From NCBI RefSeq assembly GCF_033807715.1, contig NC_084587.1, positions 19,319,017 to 19,383,016 on the forward strand: a stretch of 64,000 bases of DNA. The letters run 5' to 3'. Below the pieces are notes generated by a model. The model saw only the letters and a list, made by a program, of their open reading frames with translations. It did no database searches and was not told the origin of the DNA. The position numbers and the translations under genes were made by a program. Shown in pieces: positions 1 through 27,490 of the stretch. Position 1 is the first letter of the stretch. Each line of letters opens with the position of its first letter. The stretch is from Cololabis saira (taxonomy: Eukaryota > Chordata > Actinopteri > Beloniformes > Belonidae).

Positions 1-1798
1 AACAAACCATACATCCTGCAATCTCTCACATACAGTATCATTAAATTATCACTGAATGACCTCACTGTCATGGATCGGTAACCTGTTACCACTGGATAAC
101 ATTTTTCCCACCGACGTCACTGGGGGGGGGGGGCGGTCTCTATAGTAGAGGTTTTTTTTTGTTTTTTTAAAGCCCATCTTTTAAATTGGCAACAATGCAG
201 CCAACAAAAACGGAAAAAAAGGGCTTATAGTTGATGTATGTGTGGCACAAAACAAAAGCCCCCTGTACCGTACAGAAAGAGGCAGAGAGGCGAAAGCGCC
301 AGAACGCTTCAGCCAAAAAGCTGAGCTGCACCGCATGTGTGTGTCCGTGTGAATGAAAGTGCTGTTTCATTACAACCTGCTGACCACTGACTACGGCAGT
401 CTTGTTGGGGTTTTTTTTTTTTTTAGGGGGGGCAAACATGAACGAGAGGCTAGAGCTCCCAATTATGTCGAGCTAAAGATATGCCGGCGACATACTGAAC
501 GTAGTAGTGTCAATCCACCAAGTCCTTCCCTTCATGCAACAGTACCAAGAAATGATGTTTGGAGACGGCAAATAAAATTACTCTTGTAGGGCACAAGCAA
601 AAAAAAAAAAAGAATGAAAAAGAATAAAAATGAACAAAACCAAAGCTGCAGCTACAGTTTTCACATCTGTTCCTAAATTGAATTGATCGTTTTGTTGACA
701 TGTGACGATGCTTTCAGTTTTACGTGTTTTGTTCTGTCAAATATCTCAACCTTTTTCAGAATTAAGTTGCAGTTATTTTGATAAATAATGTGATGCAGAG
801 CAATGGAAGACTGGAACATGTACGTCACCACAAGTGTTTGAGTTAAATGTTGATCAATTTCGCAAGTTTGTTCTGTGAAACAGTTTAGAGATAAAGCATA
901 AGGCTATACACACTTACACTGGATATCTTTTAAATAAATACATCTGCTTTTTTCTTTTTCTTTTATGAATATCACAGTAGTGACTTTGAGATTTTTATTT
1001 TTCTTATGTAAATGTCTGTACTGGCAGTTTACTGTTGTTTATGTGTGATTATATATCACGTTTTTAACCCATTCAAATATTTCACATTTAATCAGACAAC
1101 AAAGTCTTGAGGTTGAGTTTCAATTTTGGTGTGTATCCGTACACAATTGTCCACATTTCCTGACATCTAACATTACAGTTATGTCCCTTTGAGATTTATT
1201 TCTATTTTTATTGTTGAAAAATCCAAGTTTATCAATTCAAAATGAAAACATAATGCTGATTAGCACTGTACATACAAATAATAGTTCAGAATAAAATATA
1301 AAACACTACCTTGGGACTTTGATCCACAAGCAATTAAGATTTTGACTTTTTATAAAGTGCGTGTTAAAAAAAAAAGAAAACAAAAAAAGGAACAAGAATT
1401 TGTATTTTAGTGTACTGAAGTTCTTGGCTTTTGTGTTCTCCTCCGGCTCTTTTTCGCTGGTGTCCCCAGAAAAGTGCTTTGGTTGTGAACAAGTCACGAA
1501 GGAAACTTCTTCAACAACAACAACTCGTCTTCATTGTCCATGAAGAGCGAAACCACGAGGACAGCTGATCATCAGTCACAGCCGATGTAAGGAGATCCTC
1601 TTGTGAACCAACGCAGAGATAAGAAAGGCGATGATGGCTGCAGAATCACAGGTTTTTTGTGGAGGCCTGCGGAGCAACTCCAGTTTCTCCCATCTATCCA
1701 CACACTCGTATTGAAGTGTACCTGTACAGGTGAGCGCATGAAAAGCTGGGGTGTGTCTTATGTGTTTACTGTGAGGGAGGGGGGCGGTGCTGAGTCTG
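1..1798 (-). other. rnf24: rnf24 3'UTR
   Basis: This AT-rich sequence lies downstream of the stop codon and holds poly-A, poly-T and poly-G runs but no convincing coding exon. Several minus-strand AATAAA-like hexamers occur, for example opposite the TTTATT near 1196. None stands out, so the polyadenylation site is unknown. The mammalian gene has a 3'UTR of several kb, so the transcript may run past the left edge of the window. Confidence 0.6.
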
Positions 1799-16313
<14,515 letters not shown>

Positions 16314-16900
16314 GGATATTCTGGATGGAGAGAAAGAAACATACACAGTACATGAGGACTTTCAAACTTTGTCAAACCATGGGCTAATAATAAAACATCA
16401 AAAAATAATTTAAAAGAATACCTAAAAGTGAAAGTAACTTAGTTCCGCTTTCAAGTTTTCTTTTATTACCCTTTAGGATTACATTAAGGTAGTTTTTGGT
16501 TTAAAACAGAGGTACATAGGTCAGAAACATCATAGTTTCTTCTTTATATTAAAAAAAATAAAGCATGGCCGGATAGCTTGCTTTAGTTTAGTCTTTAGAT
16601 AAAACCCTGGTGGCAGGAACTTTTAACTGAACCACCATCAGTGTAGAACTCCAGTATGATATTCTGACCTTTGGTAGTGACAAAATCATTTCTTGACAGT
16701 TTTAACTCCTACATAATAGTTTTGCAACAGTTTAAATGCAACATATACACCAAGTAGTCTCAAAAAGCTAATTATAATGATGAAATCAGTGTGGAAGGAG
16801 CTGACTCAGTTTCCTGGCATGATATGTTGCTGATGATGGCGATGAACAAGAAGATACATTTCCTGCTCATCAACAATGAGTCAATAAAGTGCTTATATTA

Positions 16901-16903
<3 letters not shown>

Positions 16904-16950
<47 letters not shown>
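16904..16950. repeat. (TA)n microsatellite followed by CA repeats
   Basis: A TA tract of about 47 bp grades into CACACATACACATAC. Confidence 0.93.
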
Positions 16951-16959
<9 letters not shown>

Positions 16960-17585
16960 ACATACATATAAATGGTACAGTTGATCTCAATTAATTATAA
17001 AGAGAAATGATTAAATAAAGCTACACATTACATAAACAAAAACACAACATTTCTCATTGGAAATATAGTTTCAATGTAAAAAAATAAAATAATGTTTACT
17101 GTGAAATAAAAAAAACCCTGCTTTAGAGTTTGTTAAGATTGGCAAGATGCCCAAACCTCAGAGTCATCTGAAGACAAACGGTGGGACAATTACTCAGTGA
17201 GGAACACAAATTACACCAACATTATTGCACGCATTATTGCTCATTTATATCCACATCAGTAATACAAAGCAAGAGCATCTTCCAAGCCTGTACTTTTTTA
17301 ATAAACCCCTTCTGAAAAAAAAAAGGATTCTCCTTCCACTGAATCATAACCTTTTTCACAAATAAAAAAGGACAATTTAAAATAAAGAGCTACATCCCTA
17401 TCATGATGTTCTTAATGAAATTGTTTATCCAGGTCACATGCTGATATACATCTGTTAATTTTATATGAACATGCAAGAAGAAAAAAATTGCTAGAGAAAA
17501 CTTGCAAAAATGTTACTGGTATAGTTCTTACACAGCATACAAAAATGGAGCAAGACTAGACATGTCTACACCTACCAATGGAGGA

Positions 17586-17611
17586 TGAAGAGGAGGAGGA
17601 GGAGGAGGAGG
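17586..17611. repeat. (AGG)n purine tract
   Basis: A short run of GAGGAGGAGG units, followed 30 bp later by a 13-base G run at 17641-17653. Confidence 0.85.
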
Positions 17612-18779
17612 GGAAGACAAGAATAACTATTGCTCCTTTTGGGGGGGGGGGGGTATCTTGTGCCCTTCTCCTCCTCAAGCCACTTAATTTTACTACACTC
17701 ACCTAGTGGAAAGTTTTAAAGCTTTTGCTGATGTCATGGAGAACCCTCTAAGAGGATTATCATAAACTCACCACTCAAAAATGTGCACTGTTACATAACA
17801 GTCATCACCTCAGCATCTTCAAAACATTATGACACCCGAGAATCAACAGCGAAGATTGAGACCCTGATCTGGAGCTACACTTGGGATCCAGAGCCACAAA
17901 ATAAAGGCGGGAGAGGTGGTCGGGGGGCCGGGGTTACCAGGGTTATGCTCACCACTTTCAAGAGGGGGTAATGTTCATACACCTGGCCCAGGATATCAGA
18001 GTGCCACATGACAACATGAAGGAACGTGAAGTTCTTGTTCTGACACACTAACTGTCACCTCATGTGAACATTTAACTTTCTTTGAAAACTGACAGGTATG
18101 AGGAAGAAAAACATGGATTTAAAGTCAATTTCCCCTGGATTGCTCATGGGCCTAAAGACTTGACTAAGCCTCATTATACCTCAAAAGAAGAGGTGAACAA
18201 ATAAATATCACTGGCTGATATGTTGCTTATGTGAGGCTCCAACAAACCAGATTTAAAAACATCATAATGAATTTAAATTACTTCCAGGACATTCCCTCAG
18301 ATCTTAAATCATTGATACAACAACTTAGTTGAGGGGGGGGGCTAGCATCTTACACTCATTAAATAATAAGCACGAGGGTATTTAACTCACCAGCTAATGC
18401 ATCTGCTGTGTAAACATCGTCTAACAGCCCCCATGAGGAGAGAGTATAGCAGTCAAGGCCACAGGAATACAATTCTTGCAATTTTATACAGCATCCTTTT
18501 CATATCCAGCACCAGCCTTCAAAAGATTGTGGATTTAGTTCATAGACTTTTAACTTTTAATGCAATTAAACTATGCACAATGTCAGGATGAGTTAATTCG
18601 AGCTGCAACGAGTGCCTCTATGCATTATATGACGCATGTACACAACACCCTCACCATGGCGAGTACAAGTATCATACATTCTTCCTTTAAATATTAGGAG
18701 CATTCCAAACAAGAAATCATTTAAAAAACATGTTAAGTCATTTTTTAGATTGGAGAGTTAATAGTGTTATGTTTTCATT

Positions 18780-18980
18780 TTGGGAACTGTGATTTATTCT
18801 TTTCTTTTTCTTCTTTTCTTCTCTTTTTAATTGCAATTTGATCTGTGTATGTTTTGTAACTGGAATTGTATGTTATTGTGTATTGTTGTTTATATTGTAC
18901 TTTTTAAATAGGACCCCAGGAAGACTAGCCTGGCGTTTGTGCGTCGGCTAATGGGGATCCTTAATAAACATAAACATTAA
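18780..18980 (+). mobile_element. LINE 3' end fragment
   Basis: The sequence GGACCCCAGGAAGACTAGCC, then GGCTAATGGGGATCCTTAATAAA, resembles the 3' tail of a fish non-LTR retrotransposon. It follows a T/G-rich stretch typical of such tails. No reverse transcriptase reading frame is left upstream. Confidence 0.5.
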
Positions 18981-21654
18981 TCGCATTAAACTTCTACCTC
19001 GGATACGAGCATCAAATTTGGGAATTTTTCAAGCAGAAACCCAACAAAAATGGTGGTCTGCACACTCAAAAAATCTAAATAGCATATAACAGCAGCACAA
19101 CCGCCATGCGTGAGCATCTCAAAAGAAAACATCTTGTGGTTCTCAAACCTTAAAGTGATGAAACTACAACAATTTAAGCATTTTTGGGCACTTAGAACTA
19201 AACAATATTAATTCCTATTAATTTCATGTTATACTGTCTGTCAATATAGTTGACAAATATACATCCTTCTTTGTGCCATCAACTGGTAAAACATCATTTA
19301 ATATTAAAAAAGTAACTACATATTCAATGTCAATTGTGCAGAGATTATTAATGCTTGTGATGGAAAACCATTCAGACTTACAACTTTGGGCAGAATTTAT
19401 GTTAGAATTAGGGACCTTGACACAAAGTGATGTCTTAAACAGTGTTTGCACTTTTTGAATTAGTTATTTTAGATTTATGCACATTGTTTTGAATAAACCA
19501 AATGATGCTCTAAGAAACCTTTTGTTTGGTTTATGTATGAAATGTATTTTATTTTTTCACAAGTAAAAAATTGTGAGAATGGTCAAATGTATTATTTCTT
19601 GGGATTTAAGAGAAAGATGTATAAAAAAAGAAAAATCATCACAAGATTCATCTAAAAATAAAACAAAAAAAACTGTTAGATTAATGATCAGCTTTGGAAA
19701 TACAACACATTGATTTAAAAAAAACAACATGTATATATTTATAATTAACAGTTAAACAACAGAGCTATAGACCAGTAAAACAGGCCTCTGAAAAATGACG
19801 CAGCTTATGCTTGAGAAAGAGACTTGTCAGGTTTGCCTTCTTTCAGATGTTTGGATCATGTCCCCTTTGATAAAAGGCACTTAAACACAAGATCCTCTTA
19901 GCTGTAACTCCTTTTGGAGTCTGAGCCTCAACGGTGCCACGGCAACCTTCCCCCTGCTTATAATTGGGCTTGTGCAACATGTTTTGTAGATGGACACTTT
20001 TATCAACTCTTTTTATATGTATCTTTTTATTTATTTCATGCAAGTTCATAAGCGGGTCAAGCTGCGATAAAATTTTGTTATGATGTACACTGACTGTGTG
20101 CATTTAAAAAAAACAAAAAAACAACCTTACCTATGAAGTCATTTCTTTTTTAAAATCAACTACATCTTCTCTTGCAAATTGGGAGCCAACTGCTCTCCTG
20201 ACAGCATTTCATTATGCTAAAACAACCCCTCAATTTCCCTCTCCTCCATTTCCTAGTGAAGAACATGAAAGACAGATGCAAAAATGAAGCACAAAGATGA
20301 ATGAGCCAAAACTGCCTTTTGAAAACTTGGGTTCCCTTTGCATCGGTCAAAAGGGAACTTTAAATGACAACAAATCTCATAAATTGCACCAGTTTTGCAC
20401 AAAGATTCTGCCCATGATGTTTTTCCTTGCTTACTGTGTGCTGGATAGGCAAATCCTAAAAGGTGTTGGATGATTTATTGGCTGTAAGAGGAGACAACAT
20501 AGCCAGAATTCCATAGTATCAGAATATGAAAAGCACCTCTGGATTTGAGTCTCATCCAAATCACACGACAACTCTTCTTGCCAGACTTGAAGCTATGTGT
20601 GTCTGGCCAAAGCAGAGTTATTCTAAAGTTCAGTGTTGATAAATAGTAACAGATGCTTCATTCAATCATGCTTTAAGGGCTTTTTCCAATACCTGCCCTT
20701 TTCCAAACAGTTCCAAGGGACAATTTCCAAGATGATTTGCTTTAATGATTATTCACTAGGCACATAAGCTAAGCAACAACAGGACTACCATATCATTCAA
20801 CACAGAAGGTACAAATTCAAACTTGATTTTGACAGCATGAGCCTCCGTGTGACTGATCTGTGCGAACATGCCCATTGTGGTTTCATCTTTGCTAAAGCGC
20901 ATTAAGACTGAATGTCAATTTAAAAAGTACTATATCTCAGGAGCATCAAGTGATCTACAAATCCAAAACGTTTACATTCATCAACCCACATATCTCAAGT
21001 TATTCAAGGGTGTCACGCAGGAGTATACTATAAAATGAACTGGTACTACATTCAAACATGTATGAAATTAATGAAAAAAAAAAAAAGAAGCAGAGCATGT
21101 TTCCTAAATGTTTCCATGTAGGCCATAGATGATGATGACATAATGGTTCCATGAGAATTTAGATGGTTACTCATTGGCAAAGCTTACCACCACTGACACC
21201 AACAAAAACAAAATAATTCAATTCAATATAATTCAATACGTGGAAGAATTGTGTTACCCCTACAAACAAAGGTATAAAGACTGTATTCCAAAGCCCATTG
21301 AAGCTGCTCTGGCAGAAAGCAACGGCTGAAGCTGAGTTTTACTTGAAATCACAAAAATCACATTATTTTCCATAGTGAAAAAAAATCTAACAGATCTTCA
21401 CATCTGGTAGACTGAAGTAACATGGCAAATAATATTGTTTCCTTGCTAGTGAGGGGAGATTAGATTTCCATCTGCTTTCCACTTTCAGCATCTGCCTTTT
21501 CACATGGCCTCACCCCATTACATAACTAATAACAAGACGACACATAACATGACACAATTATAGGAAACCAGCAGGAGAGCTGAATCACGCATCACTCCAC
21601 ATATTATTGTGTTGTTTATTTGTTGAGAAAGCCGAGTAATAAAATATATGCAGG

Positions 21655-21656
<2 letters not shown>

Positions 21657-21716
<60 letters not shown>
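21657..21716. repeat. (TA)n microsatellite
   Basis: About 60 bp of uninterrupted TA. Confidence 0.95.
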
Positions 21717-21723
<7 letters not shown>

Positions 21724-23559
21724 ATCAGACACCTTTTATACAAGTTAATTTGTAATGGGAGATTGAGAACATCTCATTGTTGTTTTAGTTAGGAGGAATT
21801 TCTCTGAGCTACATTTTATCTCAAGTGAATCTTTTATCAACGAAACCATTTCCTGACCCTACATGAATAGGGATTCTTAACTTCCTCAGGAGTACATCAC
21901 TCTCTGCCAGTATGATAAACATTTTTTTCCTTCTACTGGCACTATTCCACTACTCCCACATGCTGAAACATGCTGAAGAGCAACATCTGCTCCGTGAGCA
22001 CTAAAACCTCTGGACAATCAATGCTTGTTATGAACAGAGGTCAACAGAGGTCAAGGGGACTTATCCAGATATAACATGAGTCATGACTTATTTGTGCAAC
22101 AAAATGGTTTCCCTCTGACCCATGCCATGTAAAACAAGTCTATAGTCGATACAGTATATGACATGAAACAACTTCCACATCGCCATTTACTTGGATATAG
22201 AACTTGTTCAACTAAAATATTAACAGAGCACAGGCAAACATATGTTTTAAGACCTATTGAACCATATCAAATAGTAACAATAAACCTAAGATACAAAAAG
22301 AACCTGAAAATAACCGAGCAAACTGTAATACATGTACATGTATACCTACAATGCTCCAGATCAAACTTCTAAAACTGATCAAAGAAACTTCCCTTTCGCT
22401 TACCCTGTCATTACACAACTCATTCTGCAGACTAAGGTTGAAGCAATCACAAACCACCCACTACCCACCACTTCCCACTGAACCATTTCTACACATTACA
22501 TTAGAAAACATTACCATTATATTTTATTGTTTTGTAATTTATTGAAGCATTTTTTGAAGAAATCAGAAATACAGTCACTGGGTTATAAAGAAGTTGCAAA
22601 ATCCTTTAAATGTTCTCTCTATAAAATAGTTCTAAACTATATATCTAATGTTTTTTTTGTTTTGTTTTTTAGTTTCTGTATTTGTCTTACCAAATACAAA
22701 AAAATGACATAATGAAACTCTAGTTTTTTTGTTTATTTTTTTATAGCCTGCTGTCTGAATGAGAAGTGGAAATTTCCACTAGCTGCCACGAGCAGCTATG
22801 AGATTTTGCTCATCTGAAACTTTATATGCCAAAGGGCAGCAACAAACACCAGGGCCTCAGATCCAGGGACTCTTCAAAAGGTCCTGGCTCTGGTGCTGAA
22901 ACCACGTTAATCATTTTACATGCAGGCTACTCACATATCTAACTGTCAATTATATAACACTGTACCGTATGTTTTGTGACAAGAGTTTGGTTTGAAAACA
23001 TCAGTTTCAAGAGTAAAGCAGATTCAAGGACATGGCTCTCAGTGAAGAATTTAAACATTGTACACATTTTCTGTGATTTAAACAGAGATGGATTATGACA
23101 GGATCAACATGATACGGATGATTAAACACCATATTTGTTTTTCACTGAAAGTAGTAATACTAACCACAAATATTTATTAAAAATTAATTTAGTCATAGCT
23201 GGGCTAAGTATTTGTTTATTTTTCTTCAAAGTCAAGCTAAATAAACTCCAACAGAACTGCAGATACTTGATATTATCCATATATTATCCCACTTGTATAT
23301 CCATCTTCATGCTAACAAATCTTGGCACATGGTTGATTTTTCACTCATGACTTTTAAGCATATTTTTAAAAACTATTTTTTTTAACTTTTAAACATGAGC
23401 AGTATCATTTCTATCAGTAGAGATGACTATCTTTTGCAATACTTTTTCCAGAGCAACATTTAAGATATCATGACTAGCAGGGCCCATTAGAACTTGCCTG
23501 CGGCATATGAACTCAGTTTCTGGGGAAATGATTCACATGACAGTTGGGAAAGTGTCATC

Positions 23560-24030
23560 ATATTTTCCACACTATAAGGCGTACTTACACACTTCATTTT
23601 TTTCAAAAAAAATGTATGAATTTTGTTGTGCTTACTGACCTCGAACAAATTTTATGTAGTACAGTGCGCTCAAAAATCTGTCTAAATGTTTTAGTGCAAG
23701 TTTTCTAAGCGATGAAGTGTTGGAATACAACGTTGTTCCAACCTCACACTTCAGAAGTTCGCTATCGCTGGCAACGATGAACCAATCAGAGAACAGGACG
23801 TAGTACGATGTTTACTACCGCCACTTTTTATTCATGGATTTACGGGAGACAAATTATTTAAAATTTGAGTGTATTTTTCTGTATTAGTTACAACTGAACG
23901 ATATTCTGAGTTATTGTGAAATGGTTGAATAAAGTTTGACTTATCAGACTGTTTTGTTTTGCTTTATATGTTTTATCATCCGCCTTATAACCTGGTGCGC
24001 CTTATGTATGAAAATAGACCCGTTCATTGA
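23560..24030. mobile_element. MITE-like DNA element, unclassified
   Basis: The left part reads TTTTCCACACTATAAGGCG and the right part CGCCTTATAACCTGGTGCGCC, with further inverted similarity to the left end. The interior is non-coding with CpG-containing stretches. This pattern resembles a widespread vertebrate MITE. Exact ends and target duplication could not be fixed. Confidence 0.45.
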
Positions 24031-24214
24031 TATTGAGCCTTATAATGACATTTGATAGACATTATTTTTCATGGCTTGTCATTGAGTCATGGGCAGGAGT
24101 AAAACTTGTTAAAACATTGCCAAAAGGACAAGTGACAGAAAAAGCTTAATGTCCAGCATTGACTAGTCATGTGATATCTACTATCTAACCTTACTATGCC
24201 CAACAAATTGTATG

Positions 24215-24690
24215 TAAGATAAGATAAGATAAGATAAGATAAGATAATCTTTATTGTCTCCCTTGAGAGAAATTTGTCTTGGACAAAACTAGAGACTCCA
24301 GGCACCACATATATAACAAAACATAAAATCACAATAAACAAATAACACATCGTCATATTCCCCCGCTCTTTGCATGCCCCCCCGCAATGTCCTGAAAACA
24401 CCTCTACACAAAAAAAAAACCCTTGCTACAGCAACATTATTGCACTTCCCTCTATTCATACAGCAGCACACGTTATTGCACATTCCGCCCTTCCCACACA
24501 CACACACACACACACACACACAGCACATTTCCGGTTATTGAGTAACTTAATTGATAATGGAATAAATGAGAATTTACAGTATATCTATTGAGCTTACAGC
24601 TTGGCAACATATACCTTCTGCCTGAAGGCATCAACTCATATTCCCTGTGCAGGATGTGATTTGGGTCTGAGATGATTTTTTGACCTTCTT
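24215..24690 (-). mobile_element. LINE 3' end with (TTATC)n tail
   Basis: On the minus strand the element ends in tandem TTATC units (plus strand AAGAT repeats, 24215-24247). The body before them reads AATTTCTCTCAAGGGAGACA on the minus strand. Rex1/CR1-like fish LINEs end this way. A (CA)n run lies at about 24497-24522. No intact coding region remains. Confidence 0.5.
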
Positions 24691-25124
24691 TCATAAGGGT
24701 TTGTTCAAATATCTCCTGTTGTTTTGATCACTTGCTCAAACTCAACACTGTGTATATAGTACCTTTGTTACTAAATTAATTGGTGCAATATTAAGCAATT
24801 ATTATAGACTTCAAAAGATATGACCTCCTTTCCTTCCCTAGATTCCTTAATCTTTTCTCATAACCTTCCCGTGTTGATGCTTCTAGAACCAAATTTTTTT
24901 GTCTTGTTTTTCCCCTTCTGCTTCATGTCACCTCATTGTCTACTGCTATTTAGCAGTCACAATTTTACTTTCTTTTCTTCTCCTATTTAATTTCTGTTTA
25001 CCCAACAGCTACAAGCACATCCCTTTAAAATCAACAATAATAAATTAGTTGATTGTTCCTTACAGTAATACAACTAATTTGATTCTAATTGCAAAAAGCC
25101 TTGTTCTGTGCAATTCATTTTTAC

Positions 25125-25804
25125 TAGGGGTGGGTATTGGGAAGGACCTCACGATACGATACGCATCACGATACTTGAGCCACGATACGATACACATTGC
25201 GATATCCCGATTATGCGATATCCCGATTATTATATTCTACATAGTTCACCGAAAAATTTAAAAATGCATTACACATCATAAAATCCAAGTTATATGTACA
25301 TCAGATGATAGTGATGGATCTTAAAATCCGAGTTGCACGTTCATCACATTATAGGGACAATTCATGGGACAAACTGAGTCAAAACAATGTTTTATTATAA
25401 CTATACAAGCTAAAGTTACAACATATTTGTATATGTTTTTCATATTATTTACATCATATGAAATTAACATTAAATTTAGTATGAGGTTGCTTTAATTATG
25501 TGGCAAATGATAATAAACACAAGAAAGATGGGTACTAAAACCAAGGACAGGCACAGTGATCAGTCAGTATAGATATAAATCCATAAATAAATAAACCTCT
25601 GTCCATTATTTTTCATTTTTTAAGGACAGGAAATTGTGGTATATAAAAAATAAATTATAAAATGAAATAAAACGTGAAATAAAACCTGAGCTCAGTGCAG
25701 GGCCCTCCCAGGGTTGGTAGAGAGTGGCAATGCCCAGGACTGTCACTTAGGTAGGAGCACTGGGTGATATGGAAAAAAAAAATCGGGGCTAAAAAAAAAA
25801 AAAG

Positions 25805-25838
<34 letters not shown>

Positions 25839-25923
25839 GATATTCAAATTTTGAATATCGATATTGAATCGGCTGGAAAAGTATCCCGATATATTGCCAT
25901 ATCGATATTTTTGCCCACCCCTA
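25125..25923. mobile_element. hAT-type MITE with perfect 8-bp target duplication
   Basis: The ends TAGGGGTGGG and CCCACCCCTA are exact inverted repeats. ATTTTTAC is present on both sides (25117-25124 and 25924-25931), and an 8-bp duplication is the hAT signature. The interior has CGATACGAT and CGATATCCCGATTAT repeats near the left end and matching TATCGATAT motifs near the right end. An expanded poly-A tract lies near 25790-25836. No transposase is encoded. Confidence 0.85.
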
Positions 25924-26269
25924 ATTTTTACATCTATATACTTTAAAGAAATAAAACCCTTGGTCTGGGAAGTGCATGGTCACAGTCCTAAAAATAAAAC
26001 CAGCAGTTGTGGGAAGGTGAGATGGAGAAACCGTAATATAGAAACAAGCTAAGTCCAACATATTGACCTTCAGAAAATAAACATCAGCCAGGTCTGGTCA
26101 TATGAGAACATATAACAAATTCACTACCTAAGGGCCAATTCACTAATACGGTAATTAACTTTAGTGTAGGAAGACCAAATTAAATATGGCAGGATGTGGT
26201 GAATCTGAGATGTCGCACCGCATGGGAGGGACTTGGAGTACAGAGCGCCGTCCAAGGGAGGGGTTTCGG

Positions 26270-26450
26270 GGGTTGACTAACCACGCAGAGGCCCCGGGGC
26301 AAACCCGGGACACACTGGACTGATTATATCCCTCGGCTGGCTTGGGAACATCTCAGTATTCCTCTGGCGGTGCGAGAGGAAATGGCCATGAAGAGGGAGG
26401 TTTGCGCCTCTTTGCTTAGGCTGCTGCCCCTGTGACCTCAACCCAGAAAT
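26270..26450 (+). mobile_element. RTE/Rex3-like retrotransposon C-terminal fragment
   Basis: The plus strand translates in one frame to peptides such as RLAWEHLSIP and EVCASLLRLLPL, then a stop. This is the end of the reverse-transcriptase polyprotein in a common fish non-LTR family. It is a short decayed remnant. Confidence 0.6.
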
Positions 26451-26719
26451 TAGTAGCATGATTTTCCCAACGTTAAATAAATGCAATGCGGTCACTTTAT
26501 TAAATTTCATGCCACTTCGGCCTTCTGGGAACAAAAACTGTGTTTTTCCTTTCCATGCACGGAAACAAAATATTTCTAAACAAGTATGAACTTGATGCAT
26601 TTAACATTTGAAACTGCAAATGCAGCTCTCCATCCCTGCAAGAGTGTGGTATGGCTATACCACAATCCACACCAAGGCAAAACCACCCAAAGAAGATAAA
26701 TGTGGGTATTCACCTACAG

Positions 26720-26945
26720 CAGGGGTGTCCAAAGTCGGTCCTCGAGGGCCGCAGTCCTGCATGTTTTAGTTGTTCCCCTGCATCAACACACCTGATTCTA
26801 ATTAACGGTCGTCACCACCTTGTCATCAAAGTCTGGATAGTTCTGTTGATGACCAAGCTCCCTGTATCACGGTTTGATAAAAAAAAGGGACACATCTAAA
26901 ACATGCAGGACACCGGCCCTCAAGGACCGACTTTGGACACCCCTA
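26720..26945. mobile_element. hAT-like MITE
   Basis: Long inverted ends: AGGGGTGTCCAAAGTCGGTC continues CT(C/T)GAGGGCCG on both sides. The short non-coding interior is largely self-complementary. The flanking 8-mers are only partly alike (ACCTACAG and ATCTAGAT), so the superfamily rests on the ends. Confidence 0.65.
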
Positions 26946-27321
26946 ATCTAGATTATTTGTGTAACTTCATCCAGCTTTCCTAAAGCCACATTTGAGGTTG
27001 ACTTGAAAGACGTAACTCACATTGTGTTCTTAATCCAACTCCTCAACATTGCAAGAAGAGCTAAATGCATGCAGTTTCCTCACACAATTTGCTGATTGTT
27101 GCACGAGTTTAACTTGCAACAGTGAGGAGTTAGATTTAAAACAGAGTGTTAGTGACACATTAGCAAGTCAACTGCATGTGGTGGCTTCAGAAGACTTGGA
27201 TGAAGAAAGCAATTATGGTTTTAGGGGCTGTTTTACAATTTTTTGGTTGCCATAGATTTTTGATGTTTGGGGAAAATAATAAAATCAACCATTGAGCTTT
27301 AATAACTAATACACTAGAACA

Positions 27322-27490
27322 GTGGTTTTCCAAACCTGGTCCTCAGGTAGCCCTGTCCTGCATGTTTTATGTTTCCCTGCTCCAAACACACCTGATTCAA
27401 ATGATCAACCTCATCAAGCTCTGAAGTGGCCTGATAACAAGCTGATAATTTGAATCAGGTGTGTTGGAGCAGGCAAACATCTACAGTATA
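27322..27490. mobile_element. truncated relative of the 26720 MITE
   Basis: It shares the interior phrase CCTGCATGTTTTA and CAAACACACCTGATTCAAAT with its inverted counterpart TTTGAATCAGGTGTGTTGGA. The right terminal inverted repeat is lost or scrambled. Confidence 0.5.
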
